From a virus: DNA of 45,838 nucleotides. The notes under the pieces were generated by a model. That model was not told the origin of the DNA and did not search any database. It worked only from the letters and a program-made list of their open reading frames with translations. The stretch lies in the IMG/VR virus record IMGVR_UViG_3300025282_000063, positions 1 to 45,838 of that record; one strand, given 5' to 3'. The position numbers and the translations under genes were made by a program. Positions 1 to 5,466 of the stretch are shown here, piece by piece. How positions within the stretch are numbered: the first letter of the stretch is position 1; every line of letters begins with the position of its first letter.

Positions 1-111
1 CTATAGAAGCGACCTGGAATATATGGGATGATGATGGAAAATATTCATTATGATGATAATCCCGAAAATTTTTGAAAATATTTGAGAGTCCCAAATTTTT
101 ACTTTGAAGCA

Positions 112-133
112 CCCCCAAAATTTTTTTTGGGGG
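112..133. other. Perfect 9-bp hairpin, C5A4-T4-T4G5
   Basis: CCCCCAAAA (112-120) pairs with TTTTGGGGG (125-133) around a TTTT loop. No T-run follows on the + strand, so it is not a standard terminator there. It lies next to the AT-rich left end. It could be a replication or packaging structure or a weak terminator; the sequence does not decide. Confidence 0.5.
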
Positions 134-292
134 GTCGGAAAATCAAGGCTCGTGGGGCGTCTCGGAAAGATTCGGAAAAATCCCTTGGGTCGAATGCATA
201 GGCGAGTGGTGACCAGTCATGGCTTGGCATGGCGAACGGGTCTCGTGCAATCGTCACAAGGGTGTGAGAAAAGGCACATTCAGACTTGTCGA

Positions 293-308
293 GTATCCCT
301 AGGGATAC
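293..308. repeat. 16-bp palindrome, copy 1 (GTATCCCTAGGGATAC)
   Basis: This is a perfect inverted repeat, equal to its own reverse complement. It ends 3 bases before a candidate -35 box (312-317), the place of an operator or activator site. Exact copies occur at 1204-1219 and 1383-1398 and a one-base variant at 2065-2080. I see no copy in the remaining 43 kb. Confidence 0.85.
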
Positions 309-311
309 CGC

Positions 312-340
312 TTGACCTTGCATGGTGTTTCGTTTAATGT
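312..340 (+). promoter_or_regulatory. Weak sigma70-like promoter candidate
   Basis: TTGACC (312-317), a 17-base spacer, then TAATGT (335-340). The -35 matches 5 of 6 and the -10 only 3 of 6. It would transcribe the structured leader at 359-432 and the gene at 470, with a palindrome copy just upstream of the -35. The weak -10 makes this a tentative call. Confidence 0.3.
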
Positions 341-358
341 GTTGCCAGTAGGTCAGGA

Positions 359-432
359 GTGAGTGATTGAAAGGTTCTCAATCGCCAAGGTACTCACGGG
401 TCACTAGTCGATACCCGCTACGAAACGACTAG
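359..432 (+). ncRNA. Structured leader: hairpin plus H-type pseudoknot
   Basis: GTGAGT (359-364) pairs with ACTCAC (392-397), enclosing GATTGA (365-370) paired with TCAATC (378-383). Directly after it, CGGGT (397-401) pairs with ACCCG (413-417), and CTAGTCG (404-410), which sits in that loop, pairs with CGACTAG (426-432) outside it. The 2-, 2- and 8-base loops fit a classical H-type pseudoknot. The element ends 37 bases before the ATG at 470, so a cis-regulatory RNA for that gene is plausible. It matches no riboswitch or ribozyme consensus I can recall. Confidence 0.5.
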
Positions 433-469
433 CCACAATCCCCTTCACTCAGACTGATAAGGAATAGCT

Positions 470-1183
470 ATGTCACAAGATAAAGTGAAGCTACCTCGCA
501 ATGATCGCTACCGCACTCAAAGTCAGGCCTTTGCTCTTATTGCTCAAATTGACGCAGATATTGCAGAAGCTCTAATACCGTTTGTCGATACCAAGGAAGC
601 GGCAAATTGGGATGCAGATTGCGCCATCGTTGCAGTGCGAGTATGGGATGCAACCACACCAGCTTTGATTGAAGTGCACAACGATGATATTCAAGCTGGT
701 AGAGGTTGCGAGGTTGCACAACGCAAGCGCATTAGCGCCGCAGTTGGTTCGTCAATTGTTGCTGAATGGTGCAAAGCTGGTAAAGGTTGCAAAAGTGCTG
801 ATACCATCAAAAAGATGATGGCCAAGCGTGATATCACGTCCATGCACTCGTTACGCAAGGAACTGGCAAGGATTGCCAAGTCCGAAAAGGCCGAAAAGAC
901 TGAGGCCGACATATTGGCTGAACTGGTAGAGGCCAATGAGAGTGCTCGCAGTCAATTGGGCATTCTAGACCCGCATGGTGTCGATGGCTTGCAAGGTCTA
1001 TTCGACAAAATGCGAAAGTTGATTCAAGAATGTGAGAGTGTACCAACGGAAGATGCGCCAATCCTTGAGGCCGCTATACTCGCCGGATTTAATAAAGTCA
1101 CAGCAGCTGCCGAAAAGCGGGAAATAGCAATCGAAAAGGCCGAAGCCAAGGCCGAGCGCCAAGCCAAAAAGAAGGCCGCCTGA
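470..1183 (+). CDS. Unknown 237-residue leftmost protein
   Basis: I do not recognise this protein. The start is an ATG 8 bases after AAGGA. It is soluble with no membrane segment. The C-terminal third is charged and helical, ending in a Lys/Ala/Glu-rich tail typical of coiled coil or nucleic-acid contact. It is the first gene of the rightward arm, stands alone between a structured leader and a very strong terminator (1193-1237), and so forms its own transcription unit. That isolation suggests a product needed at a different level or time from the early operon. An early host-takeover or regulatory role is inference only. Confidence 0.75.
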   Translation: MSQDKVKLPRNDRYRTQSQAFALIAQIDADIAEALIPFVDTKEAANWDADCAIVAVRVWDATTPALIEVHNDDIQAGRGCEVAQRKRISAAVGSSIVAEWCKAGKGCKSADTIKKMMAKRDITSMHSLRKELARIAKSEKAEKTEADILAELVEANESARSQLGILDPHGVDGLQGLFDKMRKLIQECESVPTEDAPILEAAILAGFNKVTAAAEKREIAIEKAEAKAERQAKKKAA

Positions 1184-1192
1184 CTACCAAAC

Positions 1193-1237
1193 GAGGCTAT
1201 CGGGTATCCCTAGGGATACTCGGTGGCCTCTTTTTTT
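1193..1237 (+). terminator. Strong intrinsic terminator built around the palindrome (copy 2)
   Basis: The exact palindrome at 1204-1219 is flanked by 11 bases on each side that also pair (1193-1203 with 1220-1230, mostly Watson-Crick with a few G-T pairs). This gives a 38-base near-loopless hairpin followed by seven T (1231-1237). It ends transcription 10 bases after the stop codon at 1183. The palindrome here is part of an extended RNA stem. Confidence 0.9.
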
Positions 1238-1318
1238 GTCCTTTTTTTATTTGCCTTGGATCAACATAAGACTGGGAAAGTAGGGGAAGAACGACAAATA
1301 CGAAGAAAGGCGAAGGTA

Positions 1319-1347
1319 TTGACAAAGAGTAGGATCTATGCTACGGT
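1319..1347 (+). promoter_or_regulatory. Candidate sigma70-like promoter
   Basis: A perfect TTGACA (1319-1324), a 17-base spacer, then TACGGT (1342-1347), a weak -10. It follows the terminator at 1193-1237 and would transcribe a leader containing palindrome copy 3, then the gene at 1419. Position and -35 support it; the -10 does not. Confidence 0.4.
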
Positions 1348-1382
1348 AGAGGAATCTAATAAATTAAACATCGATTGAAGGA

Positions 1383-1398
1383 GTATCCCTAGGGATAC
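1383..1398. repeat. 16-bp palindrome, copy 3
   Basis: An exact copy of the palindrome, placed in the 5' leader immediately before the GAAGGAG ribosome-binding site of the gene at 1419. As RNA it would form a hairpin touching the Shine-Dalgarno sequence. As DNA it would be a downstream operator for the promoter at 1319-1347. Confidence 0.85.
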
Positions 1399-1418
1399 CC
1401 GAAGGAGCCGGAAATAAA

Positions 1419-1676
1419 ATGACACCGAAAGAGTACAGACTTGAAAGAATAAAACGAAAGAAAGCGGTGTTTGCCAAGGGACGCCACGCTAGATTTGCCA
1501 GTGATGCTGCCAAGTCTGAGGCGAGACCAAAGCAAAGTCGCTTCACAACCACAGGCGAAGTGTGTGACGCCATGCGAGTGGCTCACACCATCGTGCTGTA
1601 CCTTGGAAACTCTGCCGCTCACAAACAGTTCTTTCAGCGGCACATAGATGGAAGGAGAAATATGATCGATCCATAG
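1419..1676 (+). CDS. Small basic protein of unknown function (85 aa)
   Basis: The ATG lies about 11 bases after GAAGGAG. The N-terminal half is strongly basic (many Lys/Arg in the first 50 residues), which suggests nucleic-acid binding. No zinc ligands or membrane segments are seen, and I do not recognise the family. The gene forms a single-gene unit, with a candidate promoter and palindrome hairpin upstream and the terminator at 1721-1758 downstream. Coding status rests on the Shine-Dalgarno site and gene-like placement, so it is moderately sure. Confidence 0.55.
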   Translation: MTPKEYRLERIKRKKAVFAKGRHARFASDAAKSEARPKQSRFTTTGEVCDAMRVAHTIVLYLGNSAAHKQFFQRHIDGRRNMIDP

Positions 1677-1720
1677 ATCGCTTCACTACCAGACTTTCCG
1701 GCCATAGGCCGATGTGGCAA

Positions 1721-1758
1721 GGCGCATGAACCATGCAGGTTCAGTGCGTCTTTTTTTT
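1721..1758 (+). terminator. Intrinsic terminator
   Basis: A 12-bp GC-rich stem (1721-1732 with 1738-1750, one bulged G) closes a 5-base loop and is followed by eight T (1751-1758). It ends transcription of the 1419-1676 gene. A smaller CGGCC-ATA-GGCCG hairpin sits about 20 bases upstream. Confidence 0.9.
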
Positions 1759-1784
1759 GGAATCAACACACAGGAAACTGAACC

Positions 1785-1991
1785 ATGATGCTACTTAATT
1801 ATGCTACCAAAAAGGAACTTAAATCTTCCATAGGTGAGCCACTGCAATACACCGAGACCTCACTATTTGGACCTGAGTACCAATCCAATGGTACATTTGT
1901 AGGCGCACGACGACCGCACTTGCAAGGTGGTGGGCGTGAATTCTTCGCTGAAGTTACCATGAAAAACGACCTTATTTCTGTAGTCAAGTAA
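1785..1991 (+). CDS. Conserved-looking small phage protein (68 aa)
   Basis: ATG at 1785 (or the adjacent ATG at 1788) follows AGGAA. The protein begins with a short helical part (ATKKELKSSIG) and continues with a Gly/Arg-rich stretch and a beta-like C-terminus. Its style resembles small hypothetical proteins seen in marine podoviruses, but I cannot name a family. Its stop codon touches the hammerhead ribozyme at 1992, so the message 3' end is expected to be made by self-cleavage rather than termination. It lies between a terminator and the ribozyme. Confidence 0.7.
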   Translation: MMLLNYATKKELKSSIGEPLQYTETSLFGPEYQSNGTFVGARRPHLQGGGREFFAEVTMKNDLISVVK

Positions 1992-2045
1992 GGCGAAACC
2001 CGTCCACTGACGGGTCGTATGGGCGTCACCCATGCCTGATGAGCC
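1992..2045 (+). ncRNA. Type II hammerhead ribozyme
   Basis: All core parts are present in type II order. Stem II 5' strand GGC (1992-1994); GAAA (1995-1998); stem III CCCGT/ACGGG (1999-2003 and 2010-2014) with a 6-base loop; U 2015, which pairs with A 1998; cleavage-site C 2016; stem I of 7 bp (2017-2023 and 2029-2035) with loop CGTCA; CTGATGA (2036-2042); stem II 3' strand GCC (2043-2045), giving the usual G10.1-C11.1 pair. Predicted cleavage is after C2016 in a GUC triplet. Stem II may extend past an internal loop using 1988-1989 and 2048-2049. Cleavage would separate the 1785-1991 message from the downstream early operon. Confidence 0.93.
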
Positions 2046-2064
2046 AGACAGCTTGCAATGAGCG

Positions 2065-2080
2065 GTATCCCTAGGGGTAC
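2065..2080. repeat. 16-bp palindrome, copy 4 (one-base variant)
   Basis: GTATCCCTAGGGGTAC differs from the other copies by A to G at position 13. In RNA this keeps pairing (U-G instead of U-A), while it breaks perfect DNA symmetry. It sits 20 bases after the ribozyme and just before the AAGGAG of the gene at 2096, so the cleaved downstream RNA would carry this hairpin near its 5' end. Confidence 0.8.
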
Positions 2081-2095
2081 CCAAGGAGAAGCATA

Positions 2096-2452
2096 GTGGC
2101 AATCTTGGATGTGGACGGTAGTTCGTTCACCAAAGAAATAACTGGGTATGACTTGTTGAAGCATCTGGTTGAACACTTCAACCTTCCCCTGGATGAGGCC
2201 AAAAATAAAATGGCCCAGGGATTGACCAGTCTGTATGTCCGGTCAAACCCTACAGTGGAACACAATAATCCTCCCGATCCTGTGGAACTATACCTTCTTC
2301 CATTAACGAGGGAACAGGTTGAACTGCTAACAGAGGCAGTCGATGACGCTCTCCCGTTATGGAAACAATACGGAAAGACAGACAGGTGGATGAAACTGCT
2401 CCAAACAGCAAACTTCCTGTCGGAACATATCTCAGGAAAGGAAGAGTGGTGA
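2096..2452 (+). CDS. Unknown early protein (118 aa), GTG start
   Basis: It starts with GTG 7 bases after AAGGAG, directly downstream of the ribozyme and palindrome hairpin. The protein is acidic and mostly helical, with no cysteine motif or membrane segment. No family is recognised. It is the first gene of a long, tightly packed rightward operon; the next gene begins 2 bases after its stop. The hairpin next to its ribosome-binding site may tune its translation. Confidence 0.75.
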   Translation: MAILDVDGSSFTKEITGYDLLKHLVEHFNLPLDEAKNKMAQGLTSLYVRSNPTVEHNNPPDPVELYLLPLTREQVELLTEAVDDALPLWKQYGKTDRWMKLLQTANFLSEHISGKEEW

Positions 2453-2453
2453 C

Positions 2454-2807
2454 ATGCTCAGAATAAGTAAGAGTCCTATCCATGAATCCCAATCAGTGGG
2501 ATTCACCTTGAAATTCTCCAACGGATGGACTGTCAGTGTTCAGTTTGGGGAGCACAACTATTGTGACAACCATGAAAATATACAATCTCTCTTTGAATAT
2601 ACAGCACGGGAGGTTGGTCCAGAAGCTGTTAGGTGTAAGAATGCCGAAGTAGCTGCATGGCATGATGTTGTTGATCCTAAAACTGGGGATAGTGAGGAAG
2701 AGTGGTACGATTTCGGCACTAACACAGTGAAAGGGTACCTAGATGCGGATGAGGTATCCGATTTCATACACATGATCCGCAACTTGGAGAAAGACTACAA
2801 TGTGTGA
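2454..2807 (+). CDS. Unknown early protein (117 aa)
   Basis: The ATG follows the previous stop by one base and the gene overlaps the next by 8 bases, so translational coupling is likely. The N-terminal half looks like an antiparallel beta fold (alternating SVGFTLKFSNG and WTVSVQFGEH). The acidic C-terminal part is helical. Similar beta-rich small proteins occur in early regions of other phages, but I cannot assign a function. Confidence 0.75.
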   Translation: MLRISKSPIHESQSVGFTLKFSNGWTVSVQFGEHNYCDNHENIQSLFEYTAREVGPEAVRCKNAEVAAWHDVVDPKTGDSEEEWYDFGTNTVKGYLDADEVSDFIHMIRNLEKDYNV

Positions 2808-3012
2808 CAATCGTGTGAGCTTTTATGTGGCAAGTGGCTATGACTATCGAGAGACACTTGTGAGATGTGGCAACACAGATCCATATGGAGATCGAGCTGT
2901 GTGTGATGTGTGTGCTGCCAATCCAGAGATTGTCGCTGGAATAGAGCGACACGAAAGGTTGATCAAGGAAGACAACGCATGGCTGCGTAGTGCAGGTCAG
3001 GGGGAAATGTAA
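2800..3012 (+). CDS. Small cysteine-containing early protein (70 aa)
   Basis: It overlaps the preceding stop by 8 bases (ATGTGTGA). Cysteines at residues 2, 23, 35 and 38, including a VCDVC pair, could bind zinc. The C-terminal half is a charged helix. I do not recognise the family. A long open frame on the opposite strand covers the same DNA but lacks a ribosome-binding site and has atypical composition, so the + strand reading is preferred. Confidence 0.65.
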   Translation: MCDNRVSFYVASGYDYRETLVRCGNTDPYGDRAVCDVCAANPEIVAGIERHERLIKEDNAWLRSAGQGEM

Positions 3013-3015
3013 CTC

Positions 3016-3330
3016 ATGTGGGTTGTAGAACATGACGGCACCTACACCTATTTCGATACTTGGAATGTCCGACTGAAAGAGGTGGAAGAATATATGGAGG
3101 AGCATGGCCTTGGCCTTGATCATCTGTATGTTACTCTGCATGGTGCGTCCCGAAAAGGTGTGCCTGTGACTGCATTTGAGGATGCCATCCAGAAGGTGGC
3201 ATATTATGATGGAAAGGAGGTCATGGAAAACCAGTTCAAACTGGATGGGCTGGAAGTAGCTGGATATTATTATACCTATGTAATATCTGATGACACATCC
3301 CAAGGAGAGCGGAGGAAAAATTATGCGTGA
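3016..3330 (+). CDS. Unknown early protein (104 aa)
   Basis: The ATG is 3 bases after the previous stop and the 3' end overlaps the start at 3323 by 8 bases. The sequence mixes beta-strand (WVVEHDGTYTYF) and helix and is rich in Tyr, Glu and Asp. No motif is recognised. Its tight packing in the early operon supports it as a real gene. Confidence 0.7.
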   Translation: MWVVEHDGTYTYFDTWNVRLKEVEEYMEEHGLGLDHLYVTLHGASRKGVPVTAFEDAIQKVAYYDGKEVMENQFKLDGLEVAGYYYTYVISDDTSQGERRKNYA

Positions 3331-3529
3331 AGCTGACCTATCCATGATTGAAGATGTAGAGCGTAGGGCAGTAAGAGAGTGGTGTAGTAAGAATGACAAG
3401 CGACAAATCCTTCTGGCGGCGCAATTCCGTAAGAATAAGTTTCGCCCACAAATTGTGACAGAAGCACTTGACAGATTTGAGTATCAAGATATGATCACTG
3501 ACTTCTGGCGGAATCGTCTGCCAGAATAA
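3323..3529 (+). CDS. Small basic helical early protein (68 aa)
   Basis: I chose the ATG at 3323 rather than the upstream in-frame ATG at 3290, because GGAGGAAAAATT lies just before 3323 and the shorter form only slightly overlaps the previous gene. The protein is a mix of acidic and basic helices with no cysteines or membrane segment. Function unknown. Confidence 0.7.
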   Translation: MREADLSMIEDVERRAVREWCSKNDKRQILLAAQFRKNKFRPQIVTEALDRFEYQDMITDFWRNRLPE

Positions 3530-3547
3530 CCAAAGGAAAGAAAAGTA

Positions 3548-4219
3548 ATGAAGCTTAGAACCGATCACTCAGCAATAACGGACAACACCACACTCTATTT
3601 GAAGAGTGTCTTTGATCCGGCTGATTATCCCTATAAGTTTATCAAGCCTGACACCGGGGCTAAACTTGGCAAGCAAGTTCGCAAAGGTAGGTGGCGGGGT
3701 ATGAAATTCTATACCCTAACGTTGGAAGAGCGAGCAACCTGTGATTCTGACTGTGAACATTGGCTTAATTGTTATGGTAACAACATGCCCTTTGCTCATA
3801 GATTCAAGGCAACCACCAACCTTACAAGCAAGATGGAACCCAACCTTGATGAGCTTGATAAGAAACATCCCACCGGATACGTAATTAGATTACATATTCT
3901 GGGGGATTTCTTCAGTGTTTCCTATGTCAAGTGGTGGGGCAAACAGCTAGCCAAGCGACCGGCTTTGCATATATACGGTTACAGTCGGCACCATCCCTTC
4001 AAACCTATAGGCAGAGCTATCCTAGCTCTTCGAGAGAAATATCCTGATAGGTTTGCGGTTCGATTTAGTAACCTTCCATCCGATAATATGTCTGCCAACT
4101 CTGAGCATGTGTCGGATGATGGTATTATATGTCCAGAACAAACCGGAAAGGCCGATAGTTGTGGTGACTGTGCCTTATGTTGGTCAACCAAGAGACCTAT
4201 AATATTTCTGGATCATTGA
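3548..4219 (+). CDS. Gp88-like phage protein with cysteine clusters (223 aa)
   Basis: The N-terminal part (LGKQVRKGRWRGMKFYTLTL followed by a CDSDCxxxxxC cluster near residues 60-72) resembles the Gene product 88 family found in phages and mobile elements. A second cluster, CGDCALC, lies near residues 205-211. The cysteines could bind zinc or an iron-sulfur cluster, so an Fe-S or radical-type enzyme cannot be excluded, but no CxxxCxxC signature is seen. AAGGAAAG precedes the ATG. The family has no established function; assignment is by motif memory and is moderate. Confidence 0.6.
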   Translation: MKLRTDHSAITDNTTLYLKSVFDPADYPYKFIKPDTGAKLGKQVRKGRWRGMKFYTLTLEERATCDSDCEHWLNCYGNNMPFAHRFKATTNLTSKMEPNLDELDKKHPTGYVIRLHILGDFFSVSYVKWWGKQLAKRPALHIYGYSRHHPFKPIGRAILALREKYPDRFAVRFSNLPSDNMSANSEHVSDDGIICPEQTGKADSCGDCALCWSTKRPIIFLDH

Positions 4220-4276
4220 CAATCAGAGTATCTTCTGTTATATGTATCTCATCTTAAATCGTAAGGAGAAAAACTA

Positions 4277-4432
4277 ATGAGTGTTCCATATCAGGAAGAC
4301 AGACTAATGCAATTAGCTGAAGATTGGTACGAACACCTAGTCCATGAAGGCTGGCCCAAGAATGATTGGGAAACATGGACTGAAGCCAGGGATCGAGCCA
4401 GAGCAGAGTGGAAGGAAGGATGTGAAAGATGA
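4277..4432 (+). CDS. Short acidic Trp-rich protein (51 aa)
   Basis: The ATG at 4277 follows TAAGGAGAAAAACTA, a strong ribosome-binding site. The frame runs 51 codons and its TGA overlaps the next ATG (ATGA at 4429-4432). The protein is acidic with five tryptophans and reads as two helices. The strong Shine-Dalgarno site and four-base overlap are good evidence for a real gene. Function unknown. Confidence 0.75.
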   Translation: MSVPYQEDRLMQLAEDWYEHLVHEGWPKNDWETWTEARDRARAEWKEGCER

Positions 4433-4653
4433 AGACCTACGTTCATATTAACCAGCATGTGATCAAGAAGAACAACAAGACAGGGGAGCGAGAGCCGCCC
4501 ATCACAGCCAAGACTTGGAAGTCAAACGAATACGGACATGAGGTCCAGATAGATGGGCCTTGCAAAGTAATTTACACCCCTGACAAGCCGCTCTCTTGCG
4601 GGGCCAGGGTGTGGATAGAAACTGAGGCAGGAGTGAGGGTACTTCAATGGTGA
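4429..4653 (+). CDS. Conserved-looking small phage protein (74 aa)
   Basis: It overlaps the previous gene by four bases. The N-terminus (MKTYVHINQHVIKKN) and C-terminus (SCGARVWIETEA) resemble a small protein common in T7-like marine phages. It is beta-rich and basic. The role in those phages is unknown to me. The next gene starts inside its 3' end, so the two are probably coupled. Confidence 0.8.
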   Translation: MKTYVHINQHVIKKNNKTGEREPPITAKTWKSNEYGHEVQIDGPCKVIYTPDKPLSCGARVWIETEAGVRVLQW

Positions 4654-4784
4654 AAAAGAAACCCCGGAAAAGAAATGTAGTGGCAGCATCACTACATTCT
4701 CCCAAGTTCAGGAAGCGTGTTGTTCCCAACAAACGAAAGGAGAAGTCCAACCAAAATAAAACTGACTATGATTTGTCTGAGTAA
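4647..4784 (+). CDS. Very basic 45-residue peptide
   Basis: The ATG at 4647 overlaps the preceding gene. The protein has about 16 Lys/Arg, begins MVKKKPRKRN and contains SPKFRKRVV, a pattern seen in small basic proteins next to the previous gene's homologues in other marine podoviruses. It probably binds nucleic acid or an acidic partner; this is inference from charge. It ends just before the promoter at 4793. Confidence 0.75.
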   Translation: MVKKKPRKRNVVAASLHSPKFRKRVVPNKRKEKSNQNKTDYDLSE

Positions 4785-4792
4785 AATAAAAC

Positions 4793-4819
4793 TTGACAAG
4801 TGGAGTATAGTAGTATAAT
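4793..4819 (+). promoter_or_regulatory. Sigma70-type promoter, short spacer
   Basis: Perfect TTGACA (4793-4798) and TATAAT (4814-4819) with a 15-base spacer, in the gap between the genes ending at 4784 and starting at 4850. The predicted start near 4826 leaves a short leader with an AGGAG site before the ATG at 4850. Both boxes are consensus, though the spacer is two bases shorter than ideal. Confidence 0.7.
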
Positions 4820-4849
4820 ATTATGTTTACTTTAACTCAGGAGAAAGAC

Positions 4850-5083
4850 ATGGGTGATCTAACTTTTCATAGTGTAACGTCCATCAAGATAAAGAAAACT
4901 GTCAAAGATGATTGGTATTCTCTTATCAAGGTGGTGATAGAGGGGGATTCTATAGATGGTCCCACTCACTTCTCAGTAAACCTCTTTGGTGAGCCGGGTC
5001 TCTCAGTAGAGACAGATGTAGTACAAATATTTAAGGGCGATGATGCCATAGAAATAAAGGAGGAGGTGAATGCAGCAGAATAA
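4850..5083 (+). CDS. Small beta-rich protein (77 aa)
   Basis: I prefer the ATG at 4850 over the in-frame ATG at 4823. It has AGGAG 7 bases upstream, and 4823 would fall at or before the predicted transcription start. The protein alternates hydrophobic and polar residues (SIKIKKTV, SLIKVVIEGD) like a small beta barrel or sheet, with an acidic C-terminus. No family is recognised. It is the first gene after the promoter at 4793-4819. Confidence 0.75.
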   Translation: MGDLTFHSVTSIKIKKTVKDDWYSLIKVVIEGDSIDGPTHFSVNLFGEPGLSVETDVVQIFKGDDAIEIKEEVNAAE

Positions 5084-5234
5084 GGTCAAGGAGATAGTTA
5101 GGTACATCAAGTACGGCCATGATACATGGCTACTCCCTCACTGGGAAGAGTTTGATGGTGACTTAGGTTACGAGATCGAATCCCTGGAGGATGGCTATGA
5201 AGATTGGATCAGCAAGGAGGTGAAGCGTGATTGA
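5070..5234 (+). CDS. Acidic 54-residue protein
   Basis: The ATG at 5070 has GGAGGAGG 4-9 bases upstream and overlaps the previous gene by 14 bases. The stop overlaps the next start (GTG at 5227). The protein is acidic and Trp/Tyr-rich in its second half. No family recognised. The strong ribosome-binding site and overlaps at both ends support it. Confidence 0.75.
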   Translation: MQQNKVKEIVRYIKYGHDTWLLPHWEEFDGDLGYEIESLEDGYEDWISKEVKRD

Positions 5235-5466
5235 TGTTATGTATAGTAAGGAAATGCCTGTTGATGAGTTTGACAGGCCGGGAGGTATGCTCAGTCTGAG
5301 TGATCTACCTATAGCTGCCTTCAAGGTGTTAACCAGAAAAGGTACCATAGATGGTTACAATAGTAATCATAAGTCTTTTTGGGTAACAGATAAGGAGACA
5401 GGTATTACCTTAAAGGTACCGTTGAGTGACGTTAAATTAATCAAGCAGGAGAATGAAGATGTTTAA
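5227..5466 (+). CDS. Unknown small protein (79 aa), GTG start
   Basis: It starts with GTG after AAGGAGGTGAAGC. An in-frame ATG four codons later has a poorer site. The C-terminal half (KVLTRKGTIDGYN, FWVTDKETGITLKVPL) reads as a small beta barrel, similar in style to RNA- or DNA-binding folds, but no motif is diagnostic. It overlaps the DUF932 gene slightly. Confidence 0.7.
   Translation: MIDVMYSKEMPVDEFDRPGGMLSLSDLPIAAFKVLTRKGTIDGYNSNHKSFWVTDKETGITLKVPLSDVKLIKQENEDV

Larger units (their letters stand above)
1..469. other. Non-coding left-end control region
   Basis: I find no convincing gene here. The open frames on both strands have odd composition, no good ribosome-binding site and contradict each other. 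The first 110 bases are AT-rich, with runs of A and T and several ATGATG/GATGAT stretches. After these come a C5A4/T4G5 hairpin, one copy of the 16-bp palindrome, a weak promoter and a structured leader ahead of the first gene. AT-rich DNA plus hairpins would suit an origin or early control region, but no iterons are visible, so that role is only inferred. Confidence 0.5.

Noticed and set aside
99-337. Overlapping open frames on both strands in the left end
   Set aside because: No ribosome-binding site, composition unlike phage proteins, and they span the hairpin, palindrome and promoter-like signals.
403-433. Second hammerhead-like GAAAC in the leader
   Set aside because: No CTGANGA core and stem order does not fit; pairs better as a pseudoknot.
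2764-3399. 211-residue open frame on the - strand
   Set aside because: It opposes three tightly packed + strand genes with overlaps and ribosome-binding sites, and has His/Cys/Ser-heavy shadow composition.
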